This document shows, in pieces, positions 1 to 9,960 of a stretch of DNA of 64,000 nt (position 1 is its first letter; the number at the start of each line of letters is the position of its first letter). Below the pieces are notes generated by a model that saw only the letters and a list, made by a program, of their open reading frames with translations, had not been told where the DNA came from and did no database searches. The position numbers and the translations under genes were made by a program. Source of the DNA: Shewanella seohaensis (GTDB lineage: Bacteria; Pseudomonadota; Gammaproteobacteria; Enterobacterales; Shewanellaceae); NCBI RefSeq assembly GCF_025449215.1, contig NZ_CP104900.1, positions 1 through 64,000 on the forward strand. Reading direction: 5' to 3'.

Positions 1-181
1 CTGCCAGAGCGGTGTTGCAACACAGCCAGAATAAGCAAGATAAGTTTAGTTGCTGGGCAATCCAGTTAGCAGAGCGCCGAGGCTTTAACCGAGCTGTGTG
101 GCCGTCGCCAATAAACTCGCGAGAATGGCATGGGTTATCGCAGCGCATGACGAAGAATATCGACTTCCAGCATCGTGCTGA
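1..181 (+). pseudogene. IS110-family transposase, 3' fragment with a frameshift
   Basis: The window opens inside a transposase gene. Frame 3 gives a segment ending in LAERRGFNRAV, and from about position 92 frame 2 continues with VAVANKLARMAWVIAAHDEEY up to a stop at 179-181. The pattern 'RRG-x-x-A-x-VA-x-ANK-x-AR-x-AW' followed by a short acidic/tyrosine tail is the C-terminus of IS110/IS1111-type DEDD transposases. The two halves lie in different frames, so at least one single-base indel separates them near 85-92. The 5' part is outside the window. The family call rests on this C-terminal signature only, and the subgroup (IS110 or IS1111) cannot be decided from it. Confidence 0.75.
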
Positions 182-646
182 ATAGATTCAATAAACGTTA
201 ATAATTAACCAACCAGCAAGTTGCTAAGACACTTGAATTGATGATGAGACAGTCAGACTGATCTACTGGAAAACCTTTAGCTCGGCATAGGCTCATAATA
301 AAGCCGCAGGGATGATAAGGACAGTAGAAGCAGATATCCATCAGGGCCAGAGGAATCCTCAATAACAGGCCGAATATAAGGGTGCAATGAACTCTTCAAA
401 ATTGATATCGAATGTCTTGCAAACCGGATGGGTCCATATATGGCGAGCTAGCTGCAGGTGCAGGGACGCATCCTTCGGAAGCGATAGCAAATTTGGCAAT
501 GAGCACAAGGGGCTTTCAACTCCGTTAGGCGCGGAAGGGAGATCCAAGAGGAATTGCTGTTGATCCCCTCTTCTGTCGGGTGGGGTGAAGCCCCACGACT
601 TTGACTTTGCTTTTAAAAGCAACCACCCGTGCTTGCTGACAAAGCC
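182..646. mobile_element. Probable IS right-end sequence and unexplained flank
   Basis: No gene is supported here. The first part (to roughly 440) resembles the non-coding 3' tail that follows IS110-type transposase genes. No terminal inverted repeat or target duplication is visible, so the boundary is only a guess. From about 440 to 620 an 87-codon open frame exists on the minus strand, but it has no ribosome-binding site and a low-complexity, Pro/Ser-rich product resembling no known protein. I treat it as non-coding. A short GC-rich dyad (gtggggtgaagccccac, 579-595) lies within it. Confidence 0.35.
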
Positions 647-1055
647 TTAAAACTTTGCACTCACGACAACACCATTGAAATTAAGACAATCTTTAATTCT
701 TTGCAGCTGAACCGCGCTAAGCGTGTCGATATCATGGAAGGCAAACTCGAGTGTTCATGGCTCAAGCGAATCACCGCATCGGCAGATGCAAACTCACAAC
801 GAAAGATGCGCTGGCTTGGGATTGATAGGTGCTGTGATAATACACGCCGCTTAGGTAGTGGACGTTCACCGCCAGCCCCAGTTCCTCTTGGCATTCGCGC
901 AGCAGCGCTTCGTGAATGGTCTCTCCTGGTTCCGCGCCGCCGGGTAAGCCCCAGGCGCAATTGCCGTAATTTGCCTTAAGGAGTAACACTTCTTGGCCTG
1001 CATCGTTAGTGATCACCCCATGGCTACTGAGCCGAAACCTATCTTCAAATGCCAT
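647..1055 (-). pseudogene. NUDIX hydrolase relic
   Basis: The intact first 95 codons (start at 1055) carry a complete NUDIX box: a G-x5-E stretch (GGAEPGE), seven residues, then RECQEELGL. This is the divalent-metal/pyrophosphate site of enzymes that cleave nucleoside diphosphates linked to another moiety. The frame is then lost. The expected continuation (FRCEFASADAVIRLSHEHS) is in a second frame, and the end (FHDIDTLSAVQLQRIKDCL...) is in a third, ending at the stop 647-649. At least two indels are therefore needed. Without them the protein would be about 135 residues, normal for a small NUDIX enzyme. The substrate cannot be inferred. It belongs to the decayed block 1-8,780. Confidence 0.8.
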
Positions 1056-1078
1056 CGACCCATCCTACGTTGACGCGA

Positions 1079-1962
1079 TTACTGTCTGCTATTTGCCATT
1101 AAATGTATTGCAGCTGGCAGCTTGCCTGAGGCAAAACCCGTCTTAAACCATTTTACCCTGTCAACCGAACTGCCATGGGTAAAAGCTTCGGGTTGTAATG
1201 GCTCGGCCAGCCATTTTTTGCAAGCGATCGTCCCCCACGGCACTCGCAGCAGCAATGCCCTCTTTCTACATCTCCGGCTTCTCGAGCAAATTGAGCTGCC
1301 TGTCGACATAATGCCCCCACATCGCCAGCATAACAGTCGGCTTGCAATTCAAGGGCAATACTCAATTGATTGGCCTGCGCCTTGCCGACGGCTTGTTGCG
1401 CCTGACGCACTTTAGTGCTGGTCCTGAGTAGGTTCTGCACATGGTGACCCACCTCGTGGGCAATCACATAGGCGAAGGCAAATCCCGGCGCCCTAAGTTT
1501 TTTCAGCTCCTCGAGAAAACTCAAGTCGATATAAACTTTGCTATCAGCGGGGCAATAGAAAGGCCCTGATTGCGCCTGTCCCATACCGCATCCTGTTGAG
1601 GTCATATTGCGATAAAGCACCAGTTTCTGGCTCGACATACGCCTCTGCAGCAATTGATTCCAGACGGCTCGGTGGTGCTTAAGATTGCCGCCACAAACTG
1701 AGCATTTTCATCTTGAGCGGCCGTATTGCTGGCCGATTGTGATTGGCTGGCCCCGCTTGATTGTCGGTTCAGGATAATCCGCCAGTAAAATATTGGAAAC
1801 GCAAAATACAATCCGCCTAGCAGCAATATCACTCGGCCGATTTTGGTGCGAAGTAGAAAGGCAGCAAGTGCAGCAGGAGCGCGCTGGGCACGCCCGCGGA
1901 CGCCATCTGTTGGTCACGTCTGTCTTCGATATTGAGCTGTGGTCACTGTCACGCCAACGCAT
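1079..1962 (-). pseudogene. ypfJ: YpfJ-type neutral zinc metallopeptidase relic
   Basis: Pieces in different frames together follow the whole YpfJ (zinc_peptidase) family. They are the start MRWRDSDHSS at 1962, a single membrane segment (ILLLGGLYFAFPIF, near 1800-1832), the core with [20 protein letters not shown] and the zinc motif HEVGHH, then [19 protein letters not shown], and the C-terminal [17 protein letters not shown]. The frame changes after residue 10, again near the 1650-1690 joint, and twice around 1290-1330, so the gene cannot be translated whole. Family members are single-pass membrane-anchored peptidases of about 290 residues and unclear role. It reads on the same strand as the neighbouring NUDIX relic. 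Confidence 0.85.
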
Positions 1963-1996
1963 TGATTTCCTAGGCTATGGGTATGGGAACCAGATT

Positions 1997-2113
1997 TCAG
2001 TGTCGTTGGTTGGGATCATTCTGCTCGGCGGGCGCCGCTTTTAACGAGCGTAAAAACAGCCCCAGCCCACCAAAGGCTAACACTAAAATCACGATCAAAT
2101 CGAAGGCCGACAT
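1997..2113 (-). CDS. Small single-pass membrane protein (hypothetical)
   Basis: A 38-codon open frame starts at the ATG complementary to 2111-2113. It encodes one hydrophobic helix (FDLIVILVLAFGGLGLFL) followed by a short basic/polar tail. It lies directly upstream of the ypfJ relic on the same strand and has no strong ribosome-binding site. It could be a genuine micro-membrane protein or the N-terminal scrap of a longer decayed gene. I do not recognise a family. The surrounding region is degenerate, which lowers confidence that it is expressed. Confidence 0.3.
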   Translation of the reverse strand: MSAFDLIVILVLAFGGLGLFLRSLKAAPAEQNDPNQRH

Positions 2114-2167
2114 GGCCCTAAAGTGAAACTGGAATCGAGCTTATTACGCCGACATGCGACCATGAGC

Positions 2168-2423
2168 CTAAGGTGAGCAGTCAACCGAGCTTGGTCTTGG
2201 CATCAAAAACACCATCACTATCCTGAGGATAAACGGCAGCATCACCATACCTGTGGTGATCGAGAATCCCCGTCCAAAGGCATTCATGCGGTAGAGTCCA
2301 TAGCCCAGTCCAAACCGGAACTTCTACCTGCATCGCATTGAATAACAGATAAAATCCTGCACACATCATGGCAAGTCCAAAAATTAAGCCAATACCGCCC
2401 TTGTGTTCCTCCCGCTCCTTCAT
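2168..2423 (-). pseudogene. Small membrane protein relic
   Basis: Starts with MKEREEHKGGIG and a hydrophobic helix (LIFGLAMMCAGFYLLF). After about residue 42 the frame breaks. A second frame supplies a plausible continuation (FGRGFSITTGMVMLPFILRI) with another hydrophobic segment and ends at the stop 2168-2170. The 256-bp span is not a multiple of three, confirming a net one-base shift. The intact product would be an ~85-residue two-helix inner-membrane protein of unknown function. The start codon lies just downstream of another degraded reading frame on the same strand. Confidence 0.45.
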
Positions 2424-2561
2424 ACCAATCCTTTCTATTGACGTTGTTGAATGCTCTATCTACAGCTTCTTTGGGCTGCTGGTCCTCTGCAGCTTTTTTG
2501 GCTTTCGTGGCTGTCCGTTTGTCGCCTTGCCACGCAGCGCTGTTTATCTAGCATGGGTCAG

Positions 2562-2654
2562 TCAACATCCGTCCGGGCAGAACAGGCTAACTTTGGCACA
2601 GGCGGAGGTCAACAGTGATGCGGACAAGACTAACATAATCAAAGGGGTTTTCAT
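2562..2654 (-). pseudogene. Truncated lipoprotein-like ORF
   Basis: A 30-codon frame encodes a signal-peptide-like start (MKTPLIMLVLSASLLTSAC) with a cysteine at a lipobox-like position; position -3 is threonine, not leucine, so the box is weak. It stops after CPDGC. Further downstream another frame holds a charged Lys/Glu-rich stretch (TATKAKKAAEDQQPKEA) that may be the lost mature part. The fragment fits the decayed block. Lipoprotein nature is inferred from the leader only. Confidence 0.35.
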
Positions 2655-2849
2655 CTTAGGCTCCTCAACAAAATAGCTACACTTAACCAAGCTAACATTG
2701 GCAAGCTTGACTTGAGCTGTATCGATTATGTGCTGCTCAACGATATTGACACAGATCCACGAAAGGCAAACACTGAGTGATGTTTTATCCACTGAGACCG
2801 ACGCCCCCATTGGTTGATCACGGGGCTAATTAAGACAAGGACTGCGCTT

Positions 2850-4270
2850 GAATACTCTACTCTTAGGTAAAGGTATAACAGGTTCACTTAAATCTGAAAT
2901 ATGCCAACCGCCACGGACTGATCGCAGGCGCTACCGGGACGGGGAACCGTTTCGCTGATGACCCGCCGAAGGCTTCTCCCGCCAAGGTGCCAGTATTTAT
3001 CACCGACATTAAAGGCGATATCTCTGGGTTTGGCGTCAGGCACACCAAACGACAAACTCTTTCCAGGTCGCCGAAATCGGGATTGAGGAATATCAAACCG
3101 GAGGCCAATCCTGTGGTTTTCGGGGATTTAGCTGGAGAGCAAGTGGCACCCTTACGCACAACCGTGAGCGAGATGGTTGACCTGCTCGGGCGCATTCTCG
3201 AACTCAATGACACCCAAAGCAGTATTTGTGACACATAGTGTTTCAACTGGCTGACGACCAAGGTTTATTGTTAATGATCTTACGATCTGCTGCTGAACTT
3301 AGTCGCCGATGAGCGCAAAGATATCTCCTACAAATATGGGCTTATCGTGCCTCCAGTCCTCGCCGCCATTCAACGCTCTGTCCTCGGTTTAGAGCGCGAT
3401 GGTAAAGACTTTTTCGGCGAACCTGCGCTTCAACTCGAAGACTTGATGCGCACTAATTTGAGGGCGCGGCATTATCAACCTGTTAGCCGCCAATAAGTTA
3501 ATCCTGACCCTAACCTCCATTCCAGCGTTTCTACCTATGCTACTATCAGAACTGCTTGAAAAAACGTCCACCAAGTCGGCGATCTCGATAAACCCGTTAG
3601 TCTATCGATGAGGCACTTAATTGAAGGTTGCCCGGCACTAAACGTATAGATTATGCGGCTTATCCGCTCCAAAGGCGTCGGGGTGTTTTGCTCGCAGTTT
3701 CTGACGATATTCCTTCAACGAGAGATCTTAGGTCGCCTGGCACGCAGATTCAGCATGCCCTCAGGGCGGCACCCTAAGGGATCAAAAGCCGTTAAAACCG
3801 CGGTGGAGACCTTTGTGCCCAACCCTAAATTGGTATCAGCGAGGTGATTTCACAATTGCCGTGGGCGAAGCTGGTCTCGACACTCGCCGAGAAAGCGTGA
3901 AGCACTATGGTGGAACGCGCCTGATCGCACCGCCCCGCTGTCGCATGTTCGCAAGTGCGCAGAGAGCAAAACGCCAATTCGTGCCAAGAGTCGCATTGGC
4001 GGCAAGTACGACACTTTAATCAACCGAGTCCGCCTACGAGCAGTTCACCAACGGCACGCCGAAGCGCCAATGGCGCTACCAGCACCAAAACCGCACACGC
4101 CTACCGCCCAAGAAGCGGATCAAGGCTGTTTAGCGAACTGATCTGCAATAAACGCTGCCAAGGATTGGCCGAGACATTCCAAACAAGCGGCGCGAACCGG
4201 GTAATCAACTCGGCAAACAAATATTGCGCGGACTACTGGCGGCATACTCGGCAAGTCGACCCGCAGGTAA
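2850..4270 (+). pseudogene. yjgR: YjgR / HerA-like ATPase (DUF853) relic
   Basis: Fragments in all three frames follow the YjgR (DUF853, HerA/FtsK-superfamily) protein from end to end. In order they are LLLGKG at the start, NRHGLIAGATGTG (Walker A region, about 2900-2945), EGFSRQGA, EQVAPLRTTVSEM, FKLADDQGLLL-like, FFGEPALQLEDLM, LIRSKGVGV, RVQHALRA-like, AVKTAVETFVPNPKL, and GLLGGILGKSTRR-like at the end, stopping at 4268-4270. Walker A reads GATGTGNR, so the catalytic Lys-Thr is lost, and the Walker B region around 3600 is also disrupted. At about 1.42 kb the relic is slightly shorter than an intact gene (~1.5 kb), implying small deletions as well as frameshifts. Confidence 0.85.
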
Positions 4271-5199
4271 TGGCGTGGTTAAAACCGTGCGCTGCACCGC
4301 ATATTTTTATATACACATTTAGTAATACCATTAGCGTGAATTATTCCCGCGGGTGTGGGTATCTGTTAGACGATTTAGGTGGATAAGATTATTTTATTTG
4401 CGAGTACCGCTCAGAGAGGCAAATAAATTCAAGTAATCTTACCAATAGTTTAAATAGTTGTGCATGATTTAAAAATGGTGCAATTTGAGTTTAATCGCTT
4501 CGCTTTAATCAGGACATCATGGAACGGGGTTTTGCAAATGTTACATGATTAAATTCGGATGAACAACCACTGAAAGTACATGGAGTTAACTATGAGTAAG
4601 AGCAAAAAATCAAGAGGCCAAGAAACAGCCGTTAATGACGAGGAAGGTAACAAATCGCTGCAAAACACGCCAAAAACGCGTCTAAAGGTCTCCTCGATAA
4701 CGTTAAATAATAATACTGTGGCACTTTTAGGGTGCGCCTCTAATATCGAGACAATTAAGGGTTAACTAGCTCTCTTTTTATTGGCTCGCTCTCGGTTTTG
4801 GTTATTTATCCCGCAAACAACACAGATTAAGTTATCAATAAGGTGATGATTTCTAATTAGCCTACCCTAAACTGAAATGTCACTTAGACTAAAGCAACAT
4901 GCACATTGCTGAGTCTTTTTGCTAAGGTTTTATTTACCTAGATCACCCAGAACCACAACGTAGCTAAGTTACCGATTTATCAGCTTATTCCATTTTAGCC
5001 ATCACAGCACCCGACGCTCGTTAGCCCTATTGGAATATTGGTTATACTTTGCCTAATAAATCACGATTTAGACTGCATATAAACTCTCGCACAAAGCCTG
5101 TATTTTGAGCAGATTTGGGTATATAAGTAGTGATACCAGTAGCAATCAAACAGTCCGATTTACCTACCCTATATAACACAATGCGGCGATACACGAAAT
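4271..5199. other. Non-coding or unrecognised stretch
   Basis: AT-rich sequence between the yjgR relic and the TAXI-binding-protein relic. Only one frame here (4592-4765, listed separately) has a credible ribosome-binding site. The rest shows short overlapping frames on both strands without family resemblance. No tRNA-like fold, insertion-sequence end or convincing terminator was found. Confidence 0.5.
4592..4765 (+). CDS. Small hypothetical protein, unrecognised
   Basis: A 57-codon frame beginning MSKSKKSRGQE, preceded by a good Shine-Dalgarno sequence (ggag, 8 nt before the ATG). An upstream in-frame ATG at 4580 has no such site. The product is hydrophilic, Lys/Ser/Asn-rich, with no membrane segment; it ends LLGCASNIETIKG. 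It may be a real small protein or the 5' stub of a gene lost during the decay that affects its neighbours. I do not recognise it and assign no function. Confidence 0.35.
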   Translation: MSKSKKSRGQETAVNDEEGNKSLQNTPKTRLKVSSITLNNNTVALLGCASNIETIKG

Positions 5200-5205
5200 C
5201 AACAA

Positions 5206-6060
5206 ATGTTTGGTCGCCGTTGGCAGCAGCATTTAACGTTTCACCAAGTCTCAATGGCGGCCGCACCTGCCTTCTTATCAATATCATTAACTGGCGGCAA
5301 CGCCCAGTGGGCGTGTGGTATTACCCATTACTGGTGTGGCACTGTCGCAGCTCTTATGGTCAAAGCATTGAAGGTGCCAAAACTCCTCAGTAGGCCTAAA
5401 GCCTCAAGGTGAAAACCTCAACTTGCTGCAAGGGGCCGTAGTGAATTGGTTCAGCCTTAGGCGATTCGGTAGCAGCCTATCAAGGTGATGCCGATGCAGG
5501 CTTTAAAATTAGATAAGGCGGCGTGCTCGCAGCCGCTTACCCTAACTACATCCAAATTGTGGCCAATAAGGAATCTGGTATCAAAACCTCAGCCGATTTG
5601 AAAGGTAAAACGGTTTCTCGGTCGGTGTCGTCAGGTACTGAATCAACGCGCGCGCCATTTTCTCGCGGTTACGACGGGCAAGTGGTGGAGTTTACCCTAT
5701 GCCGAATCGGTCGAATGGATTAAGAACCGTCAGTTAGATGCGACCACAATCTTCGGCTTAGGTATGCTGGCAGCGATCCGCGATTTAGCCGCGACTATGC
5801 CAATCAACTTTGTGGAAATTCCCAGATGGATCGGCAAAATCAATAACCCAGTCATCAACATGGGGTGATCCCAGCAGCGCAGCATGAAGGCCAAACCGCC
5901 GATGTCTCTACGGTTGCGATTCAAAACCTTTGAGCCGGTGTGTCTGACGATTTAGCTTCCTATCAGATGACTAAACTGATGTTTGAGCATATCCGCTCGG
6001 CAACGCCCACTCAGCGGCGAAAGTTTACAAGGCAATTAAACTACCCTCTGCATCTGTTAT
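5206..6060 (+). pseudogene. TAXI-family TRAP solute-binding protein relic
   Basis: Frames joined across several indels give the layout of a TAXI (TRAP-associated extracytoplasmic immunogenic) binding protein. They are SMAAAPAFLSI at a signal-peptide junction, a scrambled ligand-loop region (GVWYYP in another frame), DSVAAYQGDAD, then AAYPNYIQIVANKESGIKT-SADLKGKTV and SGTEST, PYAESVEWIKNRQLDA, IRDLAATMPINFVEIP, and near the 3' end a frame with YQMTKLMFEHI. The last two blocks are diagnostic of the family. Several internal stops and shifts make it non-functional. TAXI proteins deliver small organic acids or amino acids from the periplasm to a fused TRAP permease, which follows here. Confidence 0.8.
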
Positions 6061-6199
6061 TTCAAAGAAGCGTTTCCATTTCTGTTGGCGTAATAGCGGG
6101 TGGTAACCTCAATCTGTGCGACCCGTTTTAACGGGCACTGCTATCGGATGGATGATGCCATCACTCATGCTGCGTCACTCTGTAGTCTAATGCTGTGAG

Positions 6200-8180
6200 G
6201 CATAAATATGGATGAGTCCTCATCTGGACTAGTGCGCTAAGACCAGTGACTGGCCCTACTTTTACACCGCGCTACTCTTTTCTATTTTTCGGGATTACTC
6301 GCCGCCTTTCATCCCGTATCTGACCCAAGTTTTGCGGGTACCTCACGAAGCTAGGCTTTTACTGTTAATCGTATTTTTGTTATCTCATAGGCAGCCGCGG
6401 GCAAGTCTTCCCGTCTGCGCATTGGCAACCCTTAGCCCCTGGGTACTTTGGTCTTGCGTGGCAACGGCCGCCTATCAATGGTTTTTTGAGGCGACTTGAT
6501 CCAGCGCTCCGGTGAACTCACCGATGCCGATATGGTAATTGGCGTTGTGTTAATTGTCTTAGTGGTTTAAGGGCCGCGCGGCGGTGATGGGTCTGGCACA
6601 ATGCCGATTATCTGCTGTATTTTTTGGCCTTATGCTATTCGGTCCAATATCTCCCTCGTGACTTACACGACACGTACGGCGTTGACCACCAATTATCAAT
6701 CAGTTATCCTTCGGTACCGGGCCTTACACACCACCAACCTATGTGTCGGCTACCTATATCTTCCTATTTATTCTCTTTGGTGCCTTTTTAGAGCAGGCGG
6801 GGTGATGATCCGTCTGTTTACCGATTTTGCCATGTTTATTCTGCCATATAAGCTGGCTCCGGCGGCCTGGCGAAAGTGGCCGTGTTTCTTCGGCGATGAT
6901 GGGCACAATTACAGGCTCAGGGCGTTGCCAACGTGGTGACCACGGGGCAGCTTACTATTTACTCCATCCCTGATGAAACGCTTTACTACCGCCCCGCCTT
7001 TGCCGGCGGTGTAGAAGCCACTTCCAGTATGGGCAGCCAAATTATGCCGCCCATCATGGGCGCGGTGGCCTTTATCATGGCCGAAACTATTAACGTGCCG
7101 TTTATTGAAATCGCCAAAGCGGCGTTAATCCCCGCATTGTTGTATTTCAGCTCAGTGTTCTGGATGGTGCATCTGGAAGCCAAACGCGCCAATCTCTGTG
7201 GTTTGCCTAAGGACCAATGCCCGATCCTTGGGCGGCAGTGAAGGAGCGCTGGTATCTGCTGATCCCACTGTTTATTTTGATTTACTTGCTCTTTTCGGGA
7301 CGTACGCCACTGTTCTCCGGCATGGTCGGTTTAGCTCTGACTTCGATTGTGATCTTAGGCTCTGCAATTGTGCTGCGCCTACCTTCTAATGCGATGCGCT
7401 TTGCCTTTTTTGGATTGCCCTTGGGGTGTTGTGTGCTGGCTTCTTCCAGATGGGTATCGCCGTCGTCTTTGGGGTCATCGCCTTACTTGTCGCTGTCTGC
7501 TGGTTTATCAAAGGGGGCAAAGATACCCTGACCATCTGCCTGCACGCTTTAGTCGATGGCGCTCGCCATGCGGTGCCCGTGGGGATTGCCTGCGCCCTTG
7601 TTGGGGTGATTATCGGGATCGTCTCGCTGACGGGGATAGCCTCAACCTTCGCCAGTTACATTCTCGCCGTGGGTCAAGATAACCTTTTCCTCTCGCTGGT
7701 GTTAACTATGCTTACCTGCATGGTGTTGGGCATGGGCATCCCGAGTATCCCTAACTATATTATTACCAGCTCGATCGCCGCCCCCCGCCCTGCTGGACTT
7801 AGGTGTGCCGCTGATCGTCTCCCATATGTTTGTGTTTTACTTTGGGATTATGGCCGATCTCACGCCTCCCGTCGCCTTGGCCTGCTTTGCCGCCGCGCCA
7901 ATCGCAAAAGAATCTGGGCTGAAGATCAGCCTATGGGCGATTCGCATCGCTATCGCTGGCTTTGTGATCCCCTTTATGGCGGTTTACGATCCGGCGCTTA
8001 TGCTACAAAGCGATAGCTGGCTTGCCATCGGCTTTGTGATGTTAAAAGCCACCGTGGGCATAGGCATCTGGGGCGTGATCTTCACCGGTTGGTTTTGCAA
8101 AAACTCGGTCATTGGGGAAAGAGCGGTATATCGGCTTCGACTACGGAGCCAGTTTAACTTGCGACACCGCTCGGTGCAGT
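6200..8180 (+). pseudogene. TRAP transporter fused permease relic
   Basis: The 5' third (6200-6900) is heavily scrambled: LYLPIYSLWCLFRAGG corresponds to the usual FLFVLFGAFLEQAGGG-type block but in a broken frame. The 3' two thirds is better kept, with long stretches separated by shifts near 6930, 7225, 7420, 7790 and 8090. They include VANVVTTGQ, RPAFAGGVEATSSMGSQIMP-type, MGAVAFIMAE, LVDGARHAVPVGIACALVG, LVLTMLTCMVLGMGIPSIPN and SHMFVFYFGIMADLTPPVAL. These are hallmarks of the TAXI-type 4TM/12TM fused permease, which uses an ion gradient. The block immediately follows its binding-protein relic. Confidence 0.85.
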
Positions 8181-8369
8181 GATGAAATCGCTTTGGCTCA
8201 GCGTGGCGCTGGCATCTCTTTATCGAAAAGCGAGCCTTAGAGCGCGTATAACGTATGCCCTTGCGAGCAGTAAGGTTTTTCTTGTGTGCAGTATGTATGC
8301 ACAGGTATAAGGCATGATGCTAGATTCTATGTTTTAGCGGCCTTTACACCGTGTGGCCCACAGCGCACG

Positions 8370-8780
8370 AAGAGCAGAGCAGAGCAATTATTCATTGGCG
8401 CGTGGAACCACACAGTATAGAAAAAAATCCGCTGGGAGCGGGAAGAAGATCTACTGCCTATTACCACCAAGTCACTCAAGGATACGCCTCACTCAGAGTT
8501 ATCTACACTCACTGACGCAGTCGGGGAGCGCGCGCGCGGGAATGGAAATTCGACGAGATGCAGTATACGCCGGCAATGGCAGTTGGCATTATCAACCTAA
8601 CCTGGTTGCCCGTGCGTGCTCGTTGGTTACGCTAAGAGCGGGCGCACCCGAACGTGGGGGGATTTTGAGCTGTGCTTCACTCAGGCTTCGGGGGAGACGC
8701 AGTGCCAAGCTATGAGTCATTGGATTGGCCCGCCGAACAAACAAGATGCCGCCGTTGAGGTGTGGGGCTGTCAGCTGTGA
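8370..8780 (+). pseudogene. DUF1850 protein relic (TRAP-associated)
   Basis: Frames downstream of the permease give GAWNHTV, IRWEREE, GAGMEIRRDAVYAGNGSWHY-QP, and finally DFELCFTQASGETQCQAMSH-W ending at a TGA (8778-8780). The order 'hydrophobic start - WNHSVEKI-RWEE - GAGMEPP-DA-x-W-x-Y-P - LC-x-x-C' is the DUF1850 pattern found next to TAXI-TRAP permeases. At least two indels separate the pieces and the N-terminal part is unclear. Role in the intact system is unknown. The gene follows the permease, whereas in many genomes it precedes it. The call is by context plus pattern. Confidence 0.6.
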
Positions 8781-8826
8781 AATATCACTTTATAAAGACG
8801 CGCAAGCTAGGCGCATCTGCCGCCGA

Positions 8827-9813
8827 TTAACGGTCAATAGCGCGCTCATTCCGAGAGAAGCTGTAGCCGTTTTTCCCTTGGTGTTTAATACGATACATAG
8901 CGGCATCGGCGCGATCGCAGCTTTGAGCAAAACGATCACCATACTCAAAAATATCGATACCGATACTCAGGCTAATCGCCACCTCGCAACCATCGAGTAA
9001 GAAACGCTGTCGATAAACATCCAATAAGGATTGCGCGAGCATTCCTAAGGCTTCGATATCCGAAGTGGGCAGGACAATCACAAACTCGTCCCCGCCGAGC
9101 CGCGCGATCTTCGCCTGCGCGCCCGAATGTTCCACTAAGGAATGCGCCACATGCACCAATAAGTTATCGCCAAACTTGTGGCCATGGTGATCATTTAAGG
9201 CTTTAAAACCATCAAGATCGATAAAGAATAACGCCCCGCGCTGGCCGGGTTGCAATAGCTCATCGAAGGCAGTGGTGATGGCTTGGCGGTTCATCAGGTT
9301 GGTGAGCGGATCGCTATGGGCTAACCTTGCTAAATCCAGCTCGTAGCGCTTTTCTTGAGTGATATCGATATGGCTGCCCATCATCCGCAGCGGCGTGCCG
9401 TCGGGTAGACGCTCAACAATGCGGCCACGATCCGACACCCAAGTGATGCTGCCATCTTTGTGCAGCATGCGGTGTACGACCTGATAATAATCGGCCTTGC
9501 CATTCACATGGTCTTCAAAGGCTTTGATTACCCAGTCTTTATCCTCTGGATGAAGTTTGCTTTTCCAGCTGTCGACATGGGCGCGAAGCTCCTCGCGGCT
9601 AAAGCCGAGCAGTTCGCCCCACTTCACATTGAAAAGGGTGAGATTGCCACTGGGAACATGCTGCTCCCACAAACACAAGCCATTGCCATCGAGGGCGGCA
9701 AAGAGTTTTTCTTCGGCGCGATTATTGAGCGCCGTTAACCGCGCATTTTCACGTTTAAGCTCGGCGATTTCGGCCTGAAGTTGCTTTATTTCTGCTGCAG
9801 AATCCGCTACCAC
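8827..9813 (-). CDS. PAS-GGDEF diguanylate cyclase
   Basis: Predicted cytosolic 328-residue protein that would make c-di-GMP from two GTP. Residues ~5-42 form a Lys/Glu-rich coiled coil. A PAS/PAC domain (~45-155) follows, with the WVSDRGRIVERLPDG-type PAC end, then a GGDEF domain (~160-320) with an intact GGDEF at about 240-244, DLDGFKALND upstream, and the SIGID strand downstream. No membrane segment or signal peptide. The start is a GTG at 9811-9813 with a weak purine-rich site (agaga) upstream. It is the first fully intact gene beside the decayed block, and its 3' end lies only 46 bp from the DUF1850 relic in convergent orientation. The PAS ligand is unknown. Confidence 0.9.
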   Translation of the reverse strand: MVADSAAEIKQLQAEIAELKRENARLTALNNRAEEKLFAALDGNGLCLWEQHVPSGNLTLFNVKWGELLGFSREELRAHVDSWKSKLHPEDKDWVIKAFEDHVNGKADYYQVVHRMLHKDGSITWVSDRGRIVERLPDGTPLRMMGSHIDITQEKRYELDLARLAHSDPLTNLMNRQAITTAFDELLQPGQRGALFFIDLDGFKALNDHHGHKFGDNLLVHVAHSLVEHSGAQAKIARLGGDEFVIVLPTSDIEALGMLAQSLLDVYRQRFLLDGCEVAISLSIGIDIFEYGDRFAQSCDRADAAMYRIKHQGKNGYSFSRNERAIDR

Positions 9814-9960
9814 GAAAAGTCTCTGTTGTTAAATTGGGGGATTTTCGTCCAGTGTAAAACAGTTAATGCCGAAGGGACATAGTAAAAAGGATAAAGCCAA
9901 AGGGGAGCAGGCAAGCCGCACAAAGGAGTCAGCCAGATGCTGACCCCATCAAGCTAACGC

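Noticed and set aside
359..622. 87-codon ORF on the minus strand
   Set aside because: No ribosome-binding site, low-complexity Pro/Ser-rich product, no family pattern; probably IS-flank non-coding DNA.
9460..9778. Plus-strand ORFs over the GGDEF gene
   Set aside because: Shadow frames of the PAS-GGDEF coding sequence on the opposite strand.
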